Shown here in pieces: positions 1 to 8,860 of a stretch of 64,000 bases of DNA (its first letter is position 1; the number at the start of each line of letters is the position of its first letter). Under the pieces are notes generated by a model, which saw nothing but the letters and a program-made list of their open reading frames with translations, was not told where the DNA came from and ran no database searches. The position numbers and the translations under genes are program-made. Location: contig JAFQLS010000025.1 of assembly GCA_017396555.1 (NCBI GenBank), positions 1-64,000 on the forward strand, read 5' to 3'. Source of the stretch: Lachnospiraceae bacterium. GTDB lineage: Bacteria; Bacillota; Clostridia; Lachnospirales; Lachnospiraceae.

Positions 1-2
1 AA

Positions 3-3000
3 GTTCCAGAAGATGTCCCAGTATTAGGTGGAACAACATTTAATATTGATTTAGGAGATATCGAGTTACCTTTCAGTGTTGAAATGAATAAGGACGGATA
101 TACTATAGAGATAGATGGACCTAGTAAGGAAAAAGAAATAATACCAAATAGGCTTTCTATTGGAATTGGTGTTACAGGTGAATTAGAAGGTTCGTTTGAT
201 AGTCCGGAAGTTTCGGGTTCTTTAGAAGTTGAGTTTACTGTTACAGGTGAGTGGGAACAGCAGTTTATGGTTGGACCAGTTCCAGCAGTTGTAGAGATTG
301 AAGTGGAAGGAAGTTTGTCAGCAACAGGTGAACTTATACTTAATTTCTCAAAAGAAGCAGAAGAAAAAATAAAAGGTACTTTGGAAGCCGCAATTGGTGC
401 CAGTGTAAGCTTATTTGCAGGTGTAGGAGTTGCGAATATTGCATCTATAGGTGTGTATGGTGAAGTTGGACTTGAATTCGGATTCGTTATTTTACCAGCG
501 AAAAATGCAGGATTAGAAAAAATTAGCTGGGGAGGAACTTTGGGATTAAAAGCTCAAGCTTTATTCTTGGAGGCAGAGTTACCATTGCTTGAGGGTGATG
601 ATTTTGTTATTTATCAACGTAAGAAAAAATATGAAGGTAACAGCATATCTTCGCCGGGAATGTCAATGTCTCAAATAGAAAGTGCTCTTGTTGATATGGA
701 TAATTACACGATATCACCGCTAACATCTACATCTACCAGAACTGAATGGTTAGGTGCAAATGTAACAGATACAAAAGGAACAATCCAGACGTTACAGGGT
801 GCTGCATATGACATGATGACACCTAAGTTAGTAACGGCTGGTGATACAACGCTTCTTATTTACGAAGATGAAGACACAAACGCATCAATTGCAAATAGAA
901 GCAGAATTAAGTATTCGGTATACAAGAATGGTAAATTTAACACACCGGCTTATGTCGAAAACACAGGATTTTCACAGTGTGGAGTTGATGTATATTCAAA
1001 CGGAGAAAACATATATATTATTTGGCAGGAAGCAAAGCAAAGCCTTGCAGATGATGTAACATTACTTGATACAGCAAAGGCGATAGAATTAAAGGCAGCA
1101 AAATATGATAGCGCAACTGGTAGATTTGTTTCTCTTGGAACAATTACAAATAATAATATGTACGAATCACAGCCACAGATTAGTGCTGACGATAATGGCG
1201 TATACGCTGTATGGTCTGAAAATAGTGTGAATAATGTATTTGGTGTTGAAGGTACAAATAAAATCTACAAATCCGCATATAACTATGCAGAGGGAAGCTG
1301 GAATAGCAGTGTAGTTGTTGAAGACGTAGCTAGGGTAGATGCATTAGATATGGGTATGTTATCAGGCGAAATACATATGGCATATGCAGATAATGAGTCT
1401 GGCACAGGAAAGATAGTAAATATTAGTACTGCTGCAAGTTCGTTGATTACAAATGCTACAAACGTTCAGTTTGGTTATGCTGGTACAGAAGAAGCAGTTA
1501 TTTGGCATAATGGTGCAAACCTTATGTATGCAGATGAAATGGGAATAGCTGGAAATGTACTCTATAACAAATCTACGGTGTTAGCTAACTCATATCAGTA
1601 TATAAGTGATACGTCAGGAAATAATAGTATTGTATATTCTTATACAAACGAAGGGAAATCGCAGGTATATATGTCGGATTATGATCCTATAACTAAGGAA
1701 TGGGGTAATGTTCAGGCGATAACTAATCAGAATGAATACCTTGAAAATGTTACAGGAACATATTCAAATGGAGAGTTAGTGCTTGCATTCAATCAGACAC
1801 AGGCAACAGTCACAGAAGAAACAGTAGAAACAGAAAATGACCTTTGCTGTATGAAGATTGGAAAAGAAACAAAGTTAATTTTAGAAGAAGTAAATTATAA
1901 CCTCGAAGAAGTAATACCTGGTGGAGAGGTAAAGCTTAATCTTCTTATGGCTAATAAAGGATTAAGAACAATAAAAGCAGAAGATATATTAATTACTGTT
2001 ACAGATGAAAATGGCAAAGTAAAAGCTAGTGCAACTGCATCTAAATCAATAATTGCAGGAACAAAAGAAACACAGGAAGTAGTTTTGAATCTTCCATATG
2101 CACTTGTAGCACTAGATTACAATATCAATGTAAGCTGTAATGGAAACAATATGAATGAAACCATAACACTTGGATACGCAGATTTAACAATAAATCCAAA
2201 AGTATGTGTAGACCATGGTGAATATGAAGTTAGAGCAAGCATAGGAAACAATGGTGTAGAGGCAGCAGACGGAAAGGTAATCTTCTATAATAAATATGAC
2301 GAGAGTCAGATATTTGGAGAAGAAAGCTTTGATGCGGTGAACTATGGTGAAAAAGCAGAAGTTGTATGTAAGCTTGATGACTCTATATATGATGGAAGTA
2401 AATCATTAACTGTGGGAATGAGAATAGAAACACCGGCAACTCAGTCAAATACAGATAATGATACAACAGGAATATATCTTGCAGGAAGAAAGAGTTCAAA
2501 TCCATATCTTGTAATCTTTGATTACGATATAGAAGGATATGAAAATGTAAGAAAATATGTAGAAGAGGGAAAGGGAGTAAAATTCCCAGAAACACCGGTT
2601 AAGGCAGGATATAAGTTCCTTGGTTGGTATAATGGAAATGTAAAATATACAGAGACAACCTCTATTACAGAAAATATTACATTAGTTGCAAAATATGAAA
2701 AAATTAAAGAGCCTGAAAAGAAACCAACTGTTAATAATGATAAATTGCCTAAAGTAAATTCTACTATCACAAAGGATGGTATAATTTATAAGGTAACTAA
2801 ATCAAATAAAACAGTAAAAACAGTTTCGGTACAAAAGTTAAGTAATATGAAAAAAACTTCAGTAAAGATACCGGCTACCATAAAAATAGAAGGTTATACA
2901 TACAAGGTAACAGAGATATCGAAAGAAGCTTTCAAAAATGCAAAAAAACTAAAGAGTATTACAATAGTAAGCAATAATATTACAAAGGTTGGTAAAAATG

Positions 3001-3488
3001 CATTTAAAAATATTCATAAGAAGGCGGAAATATATGTACCATCAAAAATGTTAAAGAAATACACAAAGCTATTCAAGAATAAAGGTCAGGCAAAGACTGT
3101 TAAAATTAAGTGTATTCTTCCAAAGAAAAATACAAAGAAAGTAATAGGAGGAATAGGCTACAAAATAACAAAATCTTCAAAGACAAACGGAACGGTAAGT
3201 GTATATAGTCTTGTTAATAAAAATAAAACCTCTGTAACAATACCGCAGACGATTAAGATTGACGGATATAAATTTAAGGTAACGGTTATAGAGAAAAATG
3301 CATTTAAAAATGCCAAAAAACTTAAAATGATAAATATAAAAACATTATATTTAAAGGCTGTAGGAAAAAATGCATTTAAAAATATTAACAAAAATGCAAA
3401 AATAAAGGTCCCTGCAAGTAAGTTTAAAGCATATAGGAAGTTACTTAAGAATAAGGGTCAGGCAAAAAAGGTTTCAATAACTAAATAA
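3..3488 (+). CDS. Large secreted repeat protein, 5' end outside window
   Basis: The frame is open from the first bases of the window (codons from position 3), so this is the C-terminal ~1161 residues of a larger gene whose start and signal peptide lie upstream. The visible part has a beta-rich N-terminal region, a stretch of propeller-like repeats (about 800-1850; motifs such as YAVWSE and IYIIWQE), a CARDB-like beta-sandwich (about 1870-2200), one InlB-type repeat (about 2510-2700, motif GYKFLGWY), and two tandem ~120-residue BspA-like leucine-rich units (about 2745-3110 and 3117-3485; AFKNAKKLK in each). Such modules are typical of surface or secreted proteins of gut Clostridia. The specific function is unknown. 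A strong terminator follows. Confidence 0.85.
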   Translation, partial: VPEDVPVLGGTTFNIDLGDIELPFSVEMNKDGYTIEIDGPSKEKEIIPNRLSIGIGVTGELEGSFDSPEVSGSLEVEFTVTGEWEQQFMVGPVPAVVEIEVEGSLSATGELILNFSKEAEEKIKGTLEAAIGASVSLFAGVGVANIASIGVYGEVGLEFGFVILPAKNAGLEKISWGGTLGLKAQALFLEAELPLLEGDDFVIYQRKKKYEGNSISSPGMSMSQIESALVDMDNYTISPLTSTSTRTEWLGANVTDTKGTIQTLQGAAYDMMTPKLVTAGDTTLLIYEDEDTNASIANRSRIKYSVYKNGKFNTPAYVENTGFSQCGVDVYSNGENIYIIWQEAKQSLADDVTLLDTAKAIELKAAKYDSATGRFVSLGTITNNNMYESQPQISADDNGVYAVWSENSVNNVFGVEGTNKIYKSAYNYAEGSWNSSVVVEDVARVDALDMGMLSGEIHMAYADNESGTGKIVNISTAASSLITNATNVQFGYAGTEEAVIWHNGANLMYADEMGIAGNVLYNKSTVLANSYQYISDTSGNNSIVYSYTNEGKSQVYMSDYDPITKEWGNVQAITNQNEYLENVTGTYSNGELVLAFNQTQATVTEETVETENDLCCMKIGKETKLILEEVNYNLEEVIPGGEVKLNLLMANKGLRTIKAEDILITVTDENGKVKASATASKSIIAGTKETQEVVLNLPYALVALDYNINVSCNGNNMNETITLGYADLTINPKVCVDHGEYEVRASIGNNGVEAADGKVIFYNKYDESQIFGEESFDAVNYGEKAEVVCKLDDSIYDGSKSLTVGMRIETPATQSNTDNDTTGIYLAGRKSSNPYLVIFDYDIEGYENVRKYVEEGKGVKFPETPVKAGYKFLGWYNGNVKYTETTSITENITLVAKYEKIKEPEKKPTVNNDKLPKVNSTITKDGIIYKVTKSNKTVKTVSVQKLSNMKKTSVKIPATIKIEGYTYKVTEISKEAFKNAKKLKSITIVSNNITKVGKNAFKNIHKKAEIYVPSKMLKKYTKLFKNKGQAKTVKIKCILPKKNTKKVIGGIGYKITKSSKTNGTVSVYSLVNKNKTSVTIPQTIKIDGYKFKVTVIEKNAFKNAKKLKMINIKTLYLKAVGKNAFKNINKNAKIKVPASKFKAYRKLLKNKGQAKKVSITK

Positions 3489-3493
3489 ATTTT

Positions 3494-3530
3494 AGAGTCT
3501 ACGATTGATATAATATCGTAGACTCTTTTT
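3494..3530 (+). terminator. Rho-independent terminator after the repeat protein
   Basis: Perfect 12-bp arms (AGAGTCTACGAT / ATCGTAGACTCT) with a 9-nt loop, followed by a T run. It lies six bases after the TAA of the preceding gene. Confidence 0.9.
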
Positions 3531-3537
3531 ATATTCC

Positions 3538-3566
3538 TTGCGATTTTATCTTTAATCAGATATAAT
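3538..3566 (+). promoter_or_regulatory. Sigma-A-type promoter for the cotH-ruvA-helicase unit
   Basis: TTGCGA (3538-3543), 17-nt spacer, TATAAT (3561-3566), 30 nt upstream of the lipoprotein start. A good ribosome binding site (AAAGGTGGG) follows. Confidence 0.75.
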
Positions 3567-3595
3567 AAATTAACGATAAGAAAGGTGGGAATAAT

Positions 3596-5071
3596 ATGAA
3601 AAAGCGTATTTTAGCTATGTTATTAGCTGCAAGTGTTGCTATATTAGGTGTAGGCTGTGAAACAGCTAATAACAATAAAGATAATAGTGAATCTAAAGCT
3701 CCTGATGCAGAATATTTATCAGAAGAAGAACAATTGTTTAATAAAATGTTTGATATTAATACATATGTAAAGATTGAGATAGATATATCTAATGAAGAGC
3801 TTATGAAAATTGAAGAAGATTATAATGTATATAGAAATCTTAATTCGAAATCTCCTATTTACAGAAAGGCTGATAAGGTAACATTTACTATCGGAGATGA
3901 GAAGTATGAGATAGAAGAGGTTGGTATAAGAATGAAGGGGAATACTTCAAGAACTTCGTTCTATAGTGAAGAAGAAGGTATGCATGATCTTGTACATTTT
4001 AAACTTAGTTTTGATGAGACTTTTGATGATCCTAAGTATTATGGTACTGATGCAAAGGTTTGGGAAAATGAAACTGATAAATTAGAGAGAGAAAAAAGAA
4101 AATTTGCTACTATGACAAGCATTGAACTTAAGTGGAATAAGAATTTTGATACAACATATGTTAGAGAAATTTATGCTAATGATATGTTTAGGGATTTTGG
4201 TTTGATGTCTCAGCATTGTAACGCAAGCAATTTTATATTATCAGGAACCAATATGGGAGTTTGGACAATCTATGAAGCTGTAGATAAACAATTTTTGAAG
4301 AAATACTATGGAAATAATGCAGAAATTGGAGATTTATATAAAGCGGCATGGTCAGCTTCTTATGGTAGTTGGCCACATTATGGTATAGATGATGAAGATG
4401 CAGGCAAGTCATATGTTTACGATTTGAAGACGAATAAAACAACATCAGATCATTCCTTGTTTAAGAATTTTATTGATGTGGTTAATGATAGAAGTGCTAC
4501 AAAAGAAACATATGAAACAGTTTTGGAAGCAGAAGACTGGGTAATGTTTAATGCTGTAAGTTATTTTGCAGGTAATCCGGATGATTTTAGAAATAATTAC
4601 AATAATCATTATGTGTATTTACAGCCTGATGGAAAAGCAAGATTCATTACATATGATAATGACAGAGTTTTCGGTATTACTGTAGACTGGAATCCTGAAG
4701 GAACAGGAATGACAGCAGTATCACCATTCTCAGAACTGGCAGATGGTCTTGGTCGTTTTCAGGAAAATCCTATTATTAGAAAAACAATTCTTGATGAAGA
4801 TGGATTTTACTATAAAGAGTACAAAGAAGCTTTAGCAGAAGTTGCGTCAAGTAAATGGCTTACAAATGAACATTTTACAAAGTATTATGAAGCAGTTAAG
4901 AATAATTATGAATCGTGTGTTCAGCCAGATAATAGTTATAAAAATGCTGAGAAGACAGATTTTAAATTCACAATGGAAGGCGAATATGACGCAGGACCTA
5001 ATATTAATATGTCATTTGAGGAATACGTGACAAGGAAAATGATTACATATAACGAAGCTATAGAGGAATAA
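3596..5071 (+). CDS. CotH-family lipoprotein (secreted kinase-like)
   Basis: 491 residues. The N-terminus is a lipoprotein signal (MKKRI, hydrophobic stretch, then VGC with Cys21), so the protein is probably anchored outside the membrane. The body matches CotH-type proteins: the RMKGNTS segment near residue 110 and the conserved YDNDRVFG motif near residue 355. CotH proteins are atypical protein kinases; the Bacillus one phosphorylates spore coat proteins, but many Clostridia carry secreted CotH proteins of unknown target. The start is fixed by AAAGGTGGG seven bases upstream. The gene heads a unit with ruvA (3-nt gap) and a DEAD-box helicase, an odd partnership. A second, unrelated-looking CotH protein lies at 35542. 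Confidence 0.88.
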   Translation: MKKRILAMLLAASVAILGVGCETANNNKDNSESKAPDAEYLSEEEQLFNKMFDINTYVKIEIDISNEELMKIEEDYNVYRNLNSKSPIYRKADKVTFTIGDEKYEIEEVGIRMKGNTSRTSFYSEEEGMHDLVHFKLSFDETFDDPKYYGTDAKVWENETDKLEREKRKFATMTSIELKWNKNFDTTYVREIYANDMFRDFGLMSQHCNASNFILSGTNMGVWTIYEAVDKQFLKKYYGNNAEIGDLYKAAWSASYGSWPHYGIDDEDAGKSYVYDLKTNKTTSDHSLFKNFIDVVNDRSATKETYETVLEAEDWVMFNAVSYFAGNPDDFRNNYNNHYVYLQPDGKARFITYDNDRVFGITVDWNPEGTGMTAVSPFSELADGLGRFQENPIIRKTILDEDGFYYKEYKEALAEVASSKWLTNEHFTKYYEAVKNNYESCVQPDNSYKNAEKTDFKFTMEGEYDAGPNINMSFEEYVTRKMITYNEAIEE

Positions 5072-5074
5072 GAA

Positions 5075-5677
5075 ATGATTGCATATTTAAAAGGTATAGT
5101 TGCCGATGTAGAAACAGATAAAATAATAATTGAAAACAATAATATGGGTTTTAATGTATTCGTTACAGCTAATATGGCAATGAATACAGGAATTGGTGAA
5201 GAAATAATTCTTCACACTTATCTGAGTGTTAAAGAAGATGCAATGAATTTGTTTGGTTTTGCAACTAAAGATGAGTTAAAGGTGTTTAGGATATTGTTAG
5301 GTGTAAGCGGTGTAGGACCTAAGGGTGCGCTTGGAATATTGTCAGCATTAACACCTGATGAATTAAGGGTTGCAGTTATGTCGGACGATTCAAAAGCAAT
5401 ATCAAAGGCACCAGGGATTGGTAATAAAACTGCGATGAAGGTTATTATTGAGTTAAAGGATAAGCTTAATATAGAAGATATGCTAAATAAAGATTCTGAT
5501 AATATAGTGGCAAATATCAGTAATGTGTATGATGAGTTGATTAATGAAGCATATCAGGCAATGGTAGCTCTAGGTTATTCACAGAGTGAAGCAATGAAGG
5601 CTGTTAAATCAGCTGAGATAAATGAAAAAACAACATCTCAGGATATTATTAAACATGCTTTAAAAACAATTCTATAG
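5075..5677 (+). CDS. ruvA: Holliday junction DNA-binding subunit RuvA
   Basis: 200 residues, the usual RuvA length. RuvA tetramers bind four-way junctions and load the RuvB motor for branch migration. The protein shows the N-terminal OB-fold (1-62), two helix-hairpin-helix motifs (GVSGVGPKGA and APGIGNKTA) and the flexible C-terminal RuvB-binding domain (about 150-200, ending with an EAMKAVKSAE helix). It follows the cotH stop by three bases and precedes the helicase by 12. Unusually, ruvB is not next to it but lies at 44747 behind its own promoter; no ruvC is seen in the window. Confidence 0.95.
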   Translation: MIAYLKGIVADVETDKIIIENNNMGFNVFVTANMAMNTGIGEEIILHTYLSVKEDAMNLFGFATKDELKVFRILLGVSGVGPKGALGILSALTPDELRVAVMSDDSKAISKAPGIGNKTAMKVIIELKDKLNIEDMLNKDSDNIVANISNVYDELINEAYQAMVALGYSQSEAMKAVKSAEINEKTTSQDIIKHALKTIL

Positions 5678-5689
5678 ATTGGAGAAAAA

Positions 5690-7177
5690 ATGGAACAGAT
5701 TAGGTATGAAGAATCAGGCATTGACAAAAAGATTTTACGTGGAATAAAGGAAATGGGCTTTGAGGTCATGACGCCAATACAGGCACAGGCGATTCCTGTA
5801 TTTCTTCAAGGAAAAGATATAATAGGACAGGCACAAACAGGAACCGGTAAGACAGCTGCATTTGGTATACCTATTATTCAAAATATTGATACATCAAGCA
5901 GGCATTTACAGGCACTTATCTTATGTCCTACAAGGGAACTTGCGATACAGGCAGCAGATGAGATGCGTAAATTTGCGAAATTCACACATGGAATAAAGAT
6001 ATTACCTATATATGGTGGTCAGGATATAGGCACACAGATTCGCTCACTAAAAGGTGGTGTTCAGATTATTGTTGGTACACCCGGACGAATTATGGATCAT
6101 ATGAAGAGACACACTATTAAGCTTAAGAATCTTAAGACTATTGTGTTGGATGAAGCAGATGAAATGCTTAATATGGGCTTTAGAGAAGATATAGAGACTA
6201 TTCTTAATGACATACCAGAAGAACATCAGACAGCACTATTTTCAGCTACAATGCCACAGGCAATATTGGATATTACAAGTCAATATCAGAAACCTGATGC
6301 TGTTATGGTCAAGGTAGCAAGTAAGGAGCTTACAGTTCCGCTAATAAAACAATATTATTATGAAGTAAAGAAAGAGAATAAGATTGAAGCTTCATGCAGG
6401 TTATTAGATTACTATGTGCCTAAGAAAACCTTGATATTTTGCAACACCAAGAAAATGGTAGATATTTTGGCTGAAAGTCTTAAAGGTAGAGGATATCTTG
6501 CTGAGGGTCTTCACGGCGATATGTCCCAACATCAAAGAGATGTGGTTATGAAACGCTTTAAGGCAGATAGAGCTGATATACTTATTGCTACTGATGTGGC
6601 AGCAAGAGGTATAGACGTGGATGATGTAGAGGCGGTTATTAATTATGATATCCCACAGGATATTGAATATTATGTGCATAGAATAGGAAGAACCGGCAGA
6701 GCAGGAAAAAAAGGTCGTTCATTTACCTTAGTGGTTGGAAAAGAGATTTATAAAATCAGAGATATTGAAAAATCTTGTAAGACAAAGGTTAAGGCAAGAA
6801 CTATTCCTTCGGGAAATGATGTTACTGCAACAAAAGCGCAAAGAATCCTTACAGAAGTTATAGAAATAATGAATGAGAAAAATCTTAACAAATCTATCAA
6901 GATTATTGAGCAGAAAATCAATGATGAAGATTGTACTGCTCTTGAAATTGCAGCAGCATTTCTTAGAAGAGAAATGGGTTCTGAGCCAAAGGATATACCT
7001 ACGGAGGATTATTTTGCGGAGAAAAAGAAGAGAAAACTAAGTGAAGAAAGGAAGTTAGGAAGGAAGAATGATTCTAAGGCTATTTCGAAAAAAAAGAGAA
7101 ATAATAAGTTCGATAGAAATGAGAATCATAGTGCATATAAAGTAAGAAAAAGTAGTAAGAATAAAAAGAATAGATAG
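5690..7177 (+). CDS. DEAD-box ATP-dependent RNA helicase (CshA/DeaD type)
   Basis: 495 residues. All superfamily-2 motifs are present in order: Q motif (MTPIQAQAIP), motif I (AQTGTGKT), Ia (PTRELAIQ), Ib (GTPGR), II (DEAD), III (SAT), V (ATDVAARGID) and VI (HRIGRTGRAG). After the core come a short helical region and a very lysine-rich tail of about 60 residues. The DbpA-type RNA-binding domain of long DeaD proteins is absent, so it resembles Bacillus CshA in size. The likely role is RNA unwinding in ribosome assembly or mRNA turnover. It is the last gene of the cotH-ruvA unit, with GGAGAAAA upstream of the ATG. No hairpin terminator is visible before the next promoter at 7180. Confidence 0.93.
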   Translation: MEQIRYEESGIDKKILRGIKEMGFEVMTPIQAQAIPVFLQGKDIIGQAQTGTGKTAAFGIPIIQNIDTSSRHLQALILCPTRELAIQAADEMRKFAKFTHGIKILPIYGGQDIGTQIRSLKGGVQIIVGTPGRIMDHMKRHTIKLKNLKTIVLDEADEMLNMGFREDIETILNDIPEEHQTALFSATMPQAILDITSQYQKPDAVMVKVASKELTVPLIKQYYYEVKKENKIEASCRLLDYYVPKKTLIFCNTKKMVDILAESLKGRGYLAEGLHGDMSQHQRDVVMKRFKADRADILIATDVAARGIDVDDVEAVINYDIPQDIEYYVHRIGRTGRAGKKGRSFTLVVGKEIYKIRDIEKSCKTKVKARTIPSGNDVTATKAQRILTEVIEIMNEKNLNKSIKIIEQKINDEDCTALEIAAAFLRREMGSEPKDIPTEDYFAEKKKRKLSEERKLGRKNDSKAISKKKRNNKFDRNENHSAYKVRKSSKNKKNR

Positions 7178-7179
7178 TA

Positions 7180-7208
7180 TTGACTTTTATGACCACTATT
7201 GATAAAAT
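7180..7208 (+). promoter_or_regulatory. Promoter for the T-box leader
   Basis: TTGACT (7180-7185), 17-nt spacer, TAAAAT (7203-7208), three bases after the helicase stop. Transcription would start near 7215, just ahead of the T-box stem I. Confidence 0.75.
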
Positions 7209-7214
7209 GACACA

Positions 7215-7460
7215 TATTGAATAAATAAAGACTGTGATTAGGAGTATTAAGAGTACCAAATTTTCAGAGAGCTACCGGCTGGTGTGAGGTAGTAAGGAGG
7301 TCTCCCAACTCGCCTTTGAGTCCTTCCGGTGAATCTAAGTAGTCAGAAGCGTTTAATCTACGTTATAGGATAATAAGTGCATATACAATGGTATATGAAT
7401 TAGAGTGGTACCGCGAATGGAATGTCCATACGTCTCTATGTTGAGATGTATGGATTTTTT
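7215..7460 (+). promoter_or_regulatory. T-box leader (tRNA-sensing riboswitch), probably leucine
   Basis: The T-box signature AGAGTGGTACCGCG is at 7402-7415. Upstream is a stem I apical region with the AGAGAG and GGCTGGTGTGAG elements (about 7265-7289). Downstream is a terminator hairpin with 12-bp arms (7425-7436 / 7443-7454) and a TTTTTT run to 7460. A CTC triplet at 7309-7311 sits where a specifier is expected, which would be leucine, but the fold was judged by eye. The UGGU in the T-box fits an A discriminator, as in the tRNA-Leu of this window. T-boxes read through when the cognate tRNA is uncharged. The first gene downstream is a lipoprotein; leuS, the expected target, starts at 11767. 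Confidence 0.9.
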
Positions 7461-7465
7461 GTGAT

Positions 7466-7523
7466 AGCAACATGATTAATGTCAAACTATTGTATACTTT
7501 CAGCAGAAAGTATATTTGAATAG
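7466..7523 (+). repeat. 58-nt direct repeat, copy A (gene-end remnant)
   Basis: It aligns without gaps to 11691-11748, the last codons of the secreted protein gene, with mismatches only at 7473, 7476 and 7518; 41 consecutive bases (7477-7517) are identical. Read in the same frame it still encodes MSNYCILSAESIFE and a stop, but has a TGA where the intact copy has AGA. It begins six bases after the T-box terminator and looks like the 3' stub of a lost gene copy. Confidence 0.9.
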
Positions 7524-7539
7524 AGGGCGGATAAATCAA

Positions 7540-7962
7540 ATGAAAAAACTAGTATTAATCTTAATAAGTACATTAACAATATTTATGTCAGCCTGTGGAA
7601 ATACAAACGCTACGAAAGAAAGAGAACCATCAACCAGAGTGCCAAATTCAGTAGTAGGTAAGTGGTATGATAACGACCCTGACGAAGGTATGAGAATATG
7701 GGATTTTAATGACGACGGAATATATTATTTTACAAGTGAGAAAATGTATGGAAAAGAGGATGAAACATACGAAATATGGAGAGAAAATTATTCAGTAGAA
7801 GATAATATAATTTGCTTAAATGGGAGAAATATAGGTTTGGAATACACCAGTTATGGATTACGTTTAGTATATGATTCGGGATATGAGATAAAGTTATATG
7901 AATATAGAGAGGATGCAGTTAAACAGATAACTGACGAATATAAGGAAGAGACAGATAAATAG
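7540..7962 (+). CDS. Small lipoprotein, array member 1
   Basis: 140 residues. The ATG at 7540 is preferred over the in-frame TTG at 7516, which lies inside the direct repeat; GAGGGCGG sits ahead of the ATG. It has a lipoprotein signal peptide ending MSAC. After a conserved linker (KEREPSTRVPNSVVGKWY) comes a ~100-residue beta-rich module with WDFNDDGIYYF near the start and LYEYRED near the end. The GKW opening and alternating beta pattern recall lipocalin-like domains, but that is an inference; I do not recognise the family with certainty. It is the first of five tandem paralogs (7540-10597) and the first gene after the T-box. The first ~170 bases are almost identical to member 2. Confidence 0.85.
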   Translation: MKKLVLILISTLTIFMSACGNTNATKEREPSTRVPNSVVGKWYDNDPDEGMRIWDFNDDGIYYFTSEKMYGKEDETYEIWRENYSVEDNIICLNGRNIGLEYTSYGLRLVYDSGYEIKLYEYREDAVKQITDEYKEETDK

Positions 7963-7977
7963 AGGGTTGAAAATCAA

Positions 7978-8841
7978 ATGAAAAAACTAGTATTAATCTT
8001 AATAAGTACATTAACAATATTTATATCAGCCTGTGGAAATACAAACGCTACGAAAGAAAGAGAACCATCAACCAGAGTGCCAAATTCAGTAGTAGGTAAG
8101 TGGTATGACAATGATCCAGATGAGGGTATGAGAATATGGGATTTTAATGATGAGGGAATATATTATTTTACAAGTGAAAAAATGTATGGAAAAGAGGACG
8201 AAACATACGAAATATGGCGTGCAGAATATTCTATAGAGGGTGATACAATATATACATATAAAGAAGAGGCAACCCTAGAATATACAAGCTATGGATTTCG
8301 TCTAATATATGATTCGGGTTATGAAGTAAAGCTATACGAATATAGAGAAGATGCATTAGAACAGATATCTGAGGAAGATACGAAGGAAGAATATTATGAG
8401 AGTATTAAGGATGAGAATGGATGTGTAATAGAGGATGGAGTCCTTATAAGATATTATACAGAGGATAAGGAGATAACAATACCTGATAATGTAACAACTA
8501 TAGGTTCGGCAGTAATAGTAACAGAGTTAGAAAATATAGATAAGCTAACAATTCCCGGAACTGTAAAGAAACTTGAAAGAAGTGCATTTAATGAAATACC
8601 TCTTGGCAAAGTAATAATAGAAGAAGGAATAGAAGAAATAGGAGATTATGCATTTACAGATAGCTATTATACAGAGATACATGTGCCTGAATCAGTAAAT
8701 TATATAGGAGAGTTTGCTTTCAGATGCAGTGAACTAAATAATGCTGGTAAGATATATGTAAAGAAGGGTTCATATGCAGAAGAATATTTTAGTCAGTACA
8801 ATGGAGACTATGATGGTGCAAAGATAATAGTTCAGGAATAA
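7978..8841 (+). CDS. Lipoprotein with BspA-like repeat domain, array member 2
   Basis: 287 residues. The N-terminal half is the same module as member 1 (lipobox ISAC, GKWYDN, WDFNDEG, LYEYRED). The C-terminal ~150 residues are a leucine-rich BspA-type domain with the repeated pattern ITIPDNVTTIG, LTIPGTVKKLE and EIHVPESVNYIGEFAF. Such domains mediate surface contacts in other bacteria. It starts 15 bases after member 1. Members 2 and 3 share this extension nearly base for base, while 1, 4 and 5 lack it, so the array mixes two architectures. Confidence 0.87.
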   Translation: MKKLVLILISTLTIFISACGNTNATKEREPSTRVPNSVVGKWYDNDPDEGMRIWDFNDEGIYYFTSEKMYGKEDETYEIWRAEYSIEGDTIYTYKEEATLEYTSYGFRLIYDSGYEVKLYEYREDALEQISEEDTKEEYYESIKDENGCVIEDGVLIRYYTEDKEITIPDNVTTIGSAVIVTELENIDKLTIPGTVKKLERSAFNEIPLGKVIIEEGIEEIGDYAFTDSYYTEIHVPESVNYIGEFAFRCSELNNAGKIYVKKGSYAEEYFSQYNGDYDGAKIIVQE

Positions 8842-8860
8842 TAAAAGGGAGGAAAATCCA

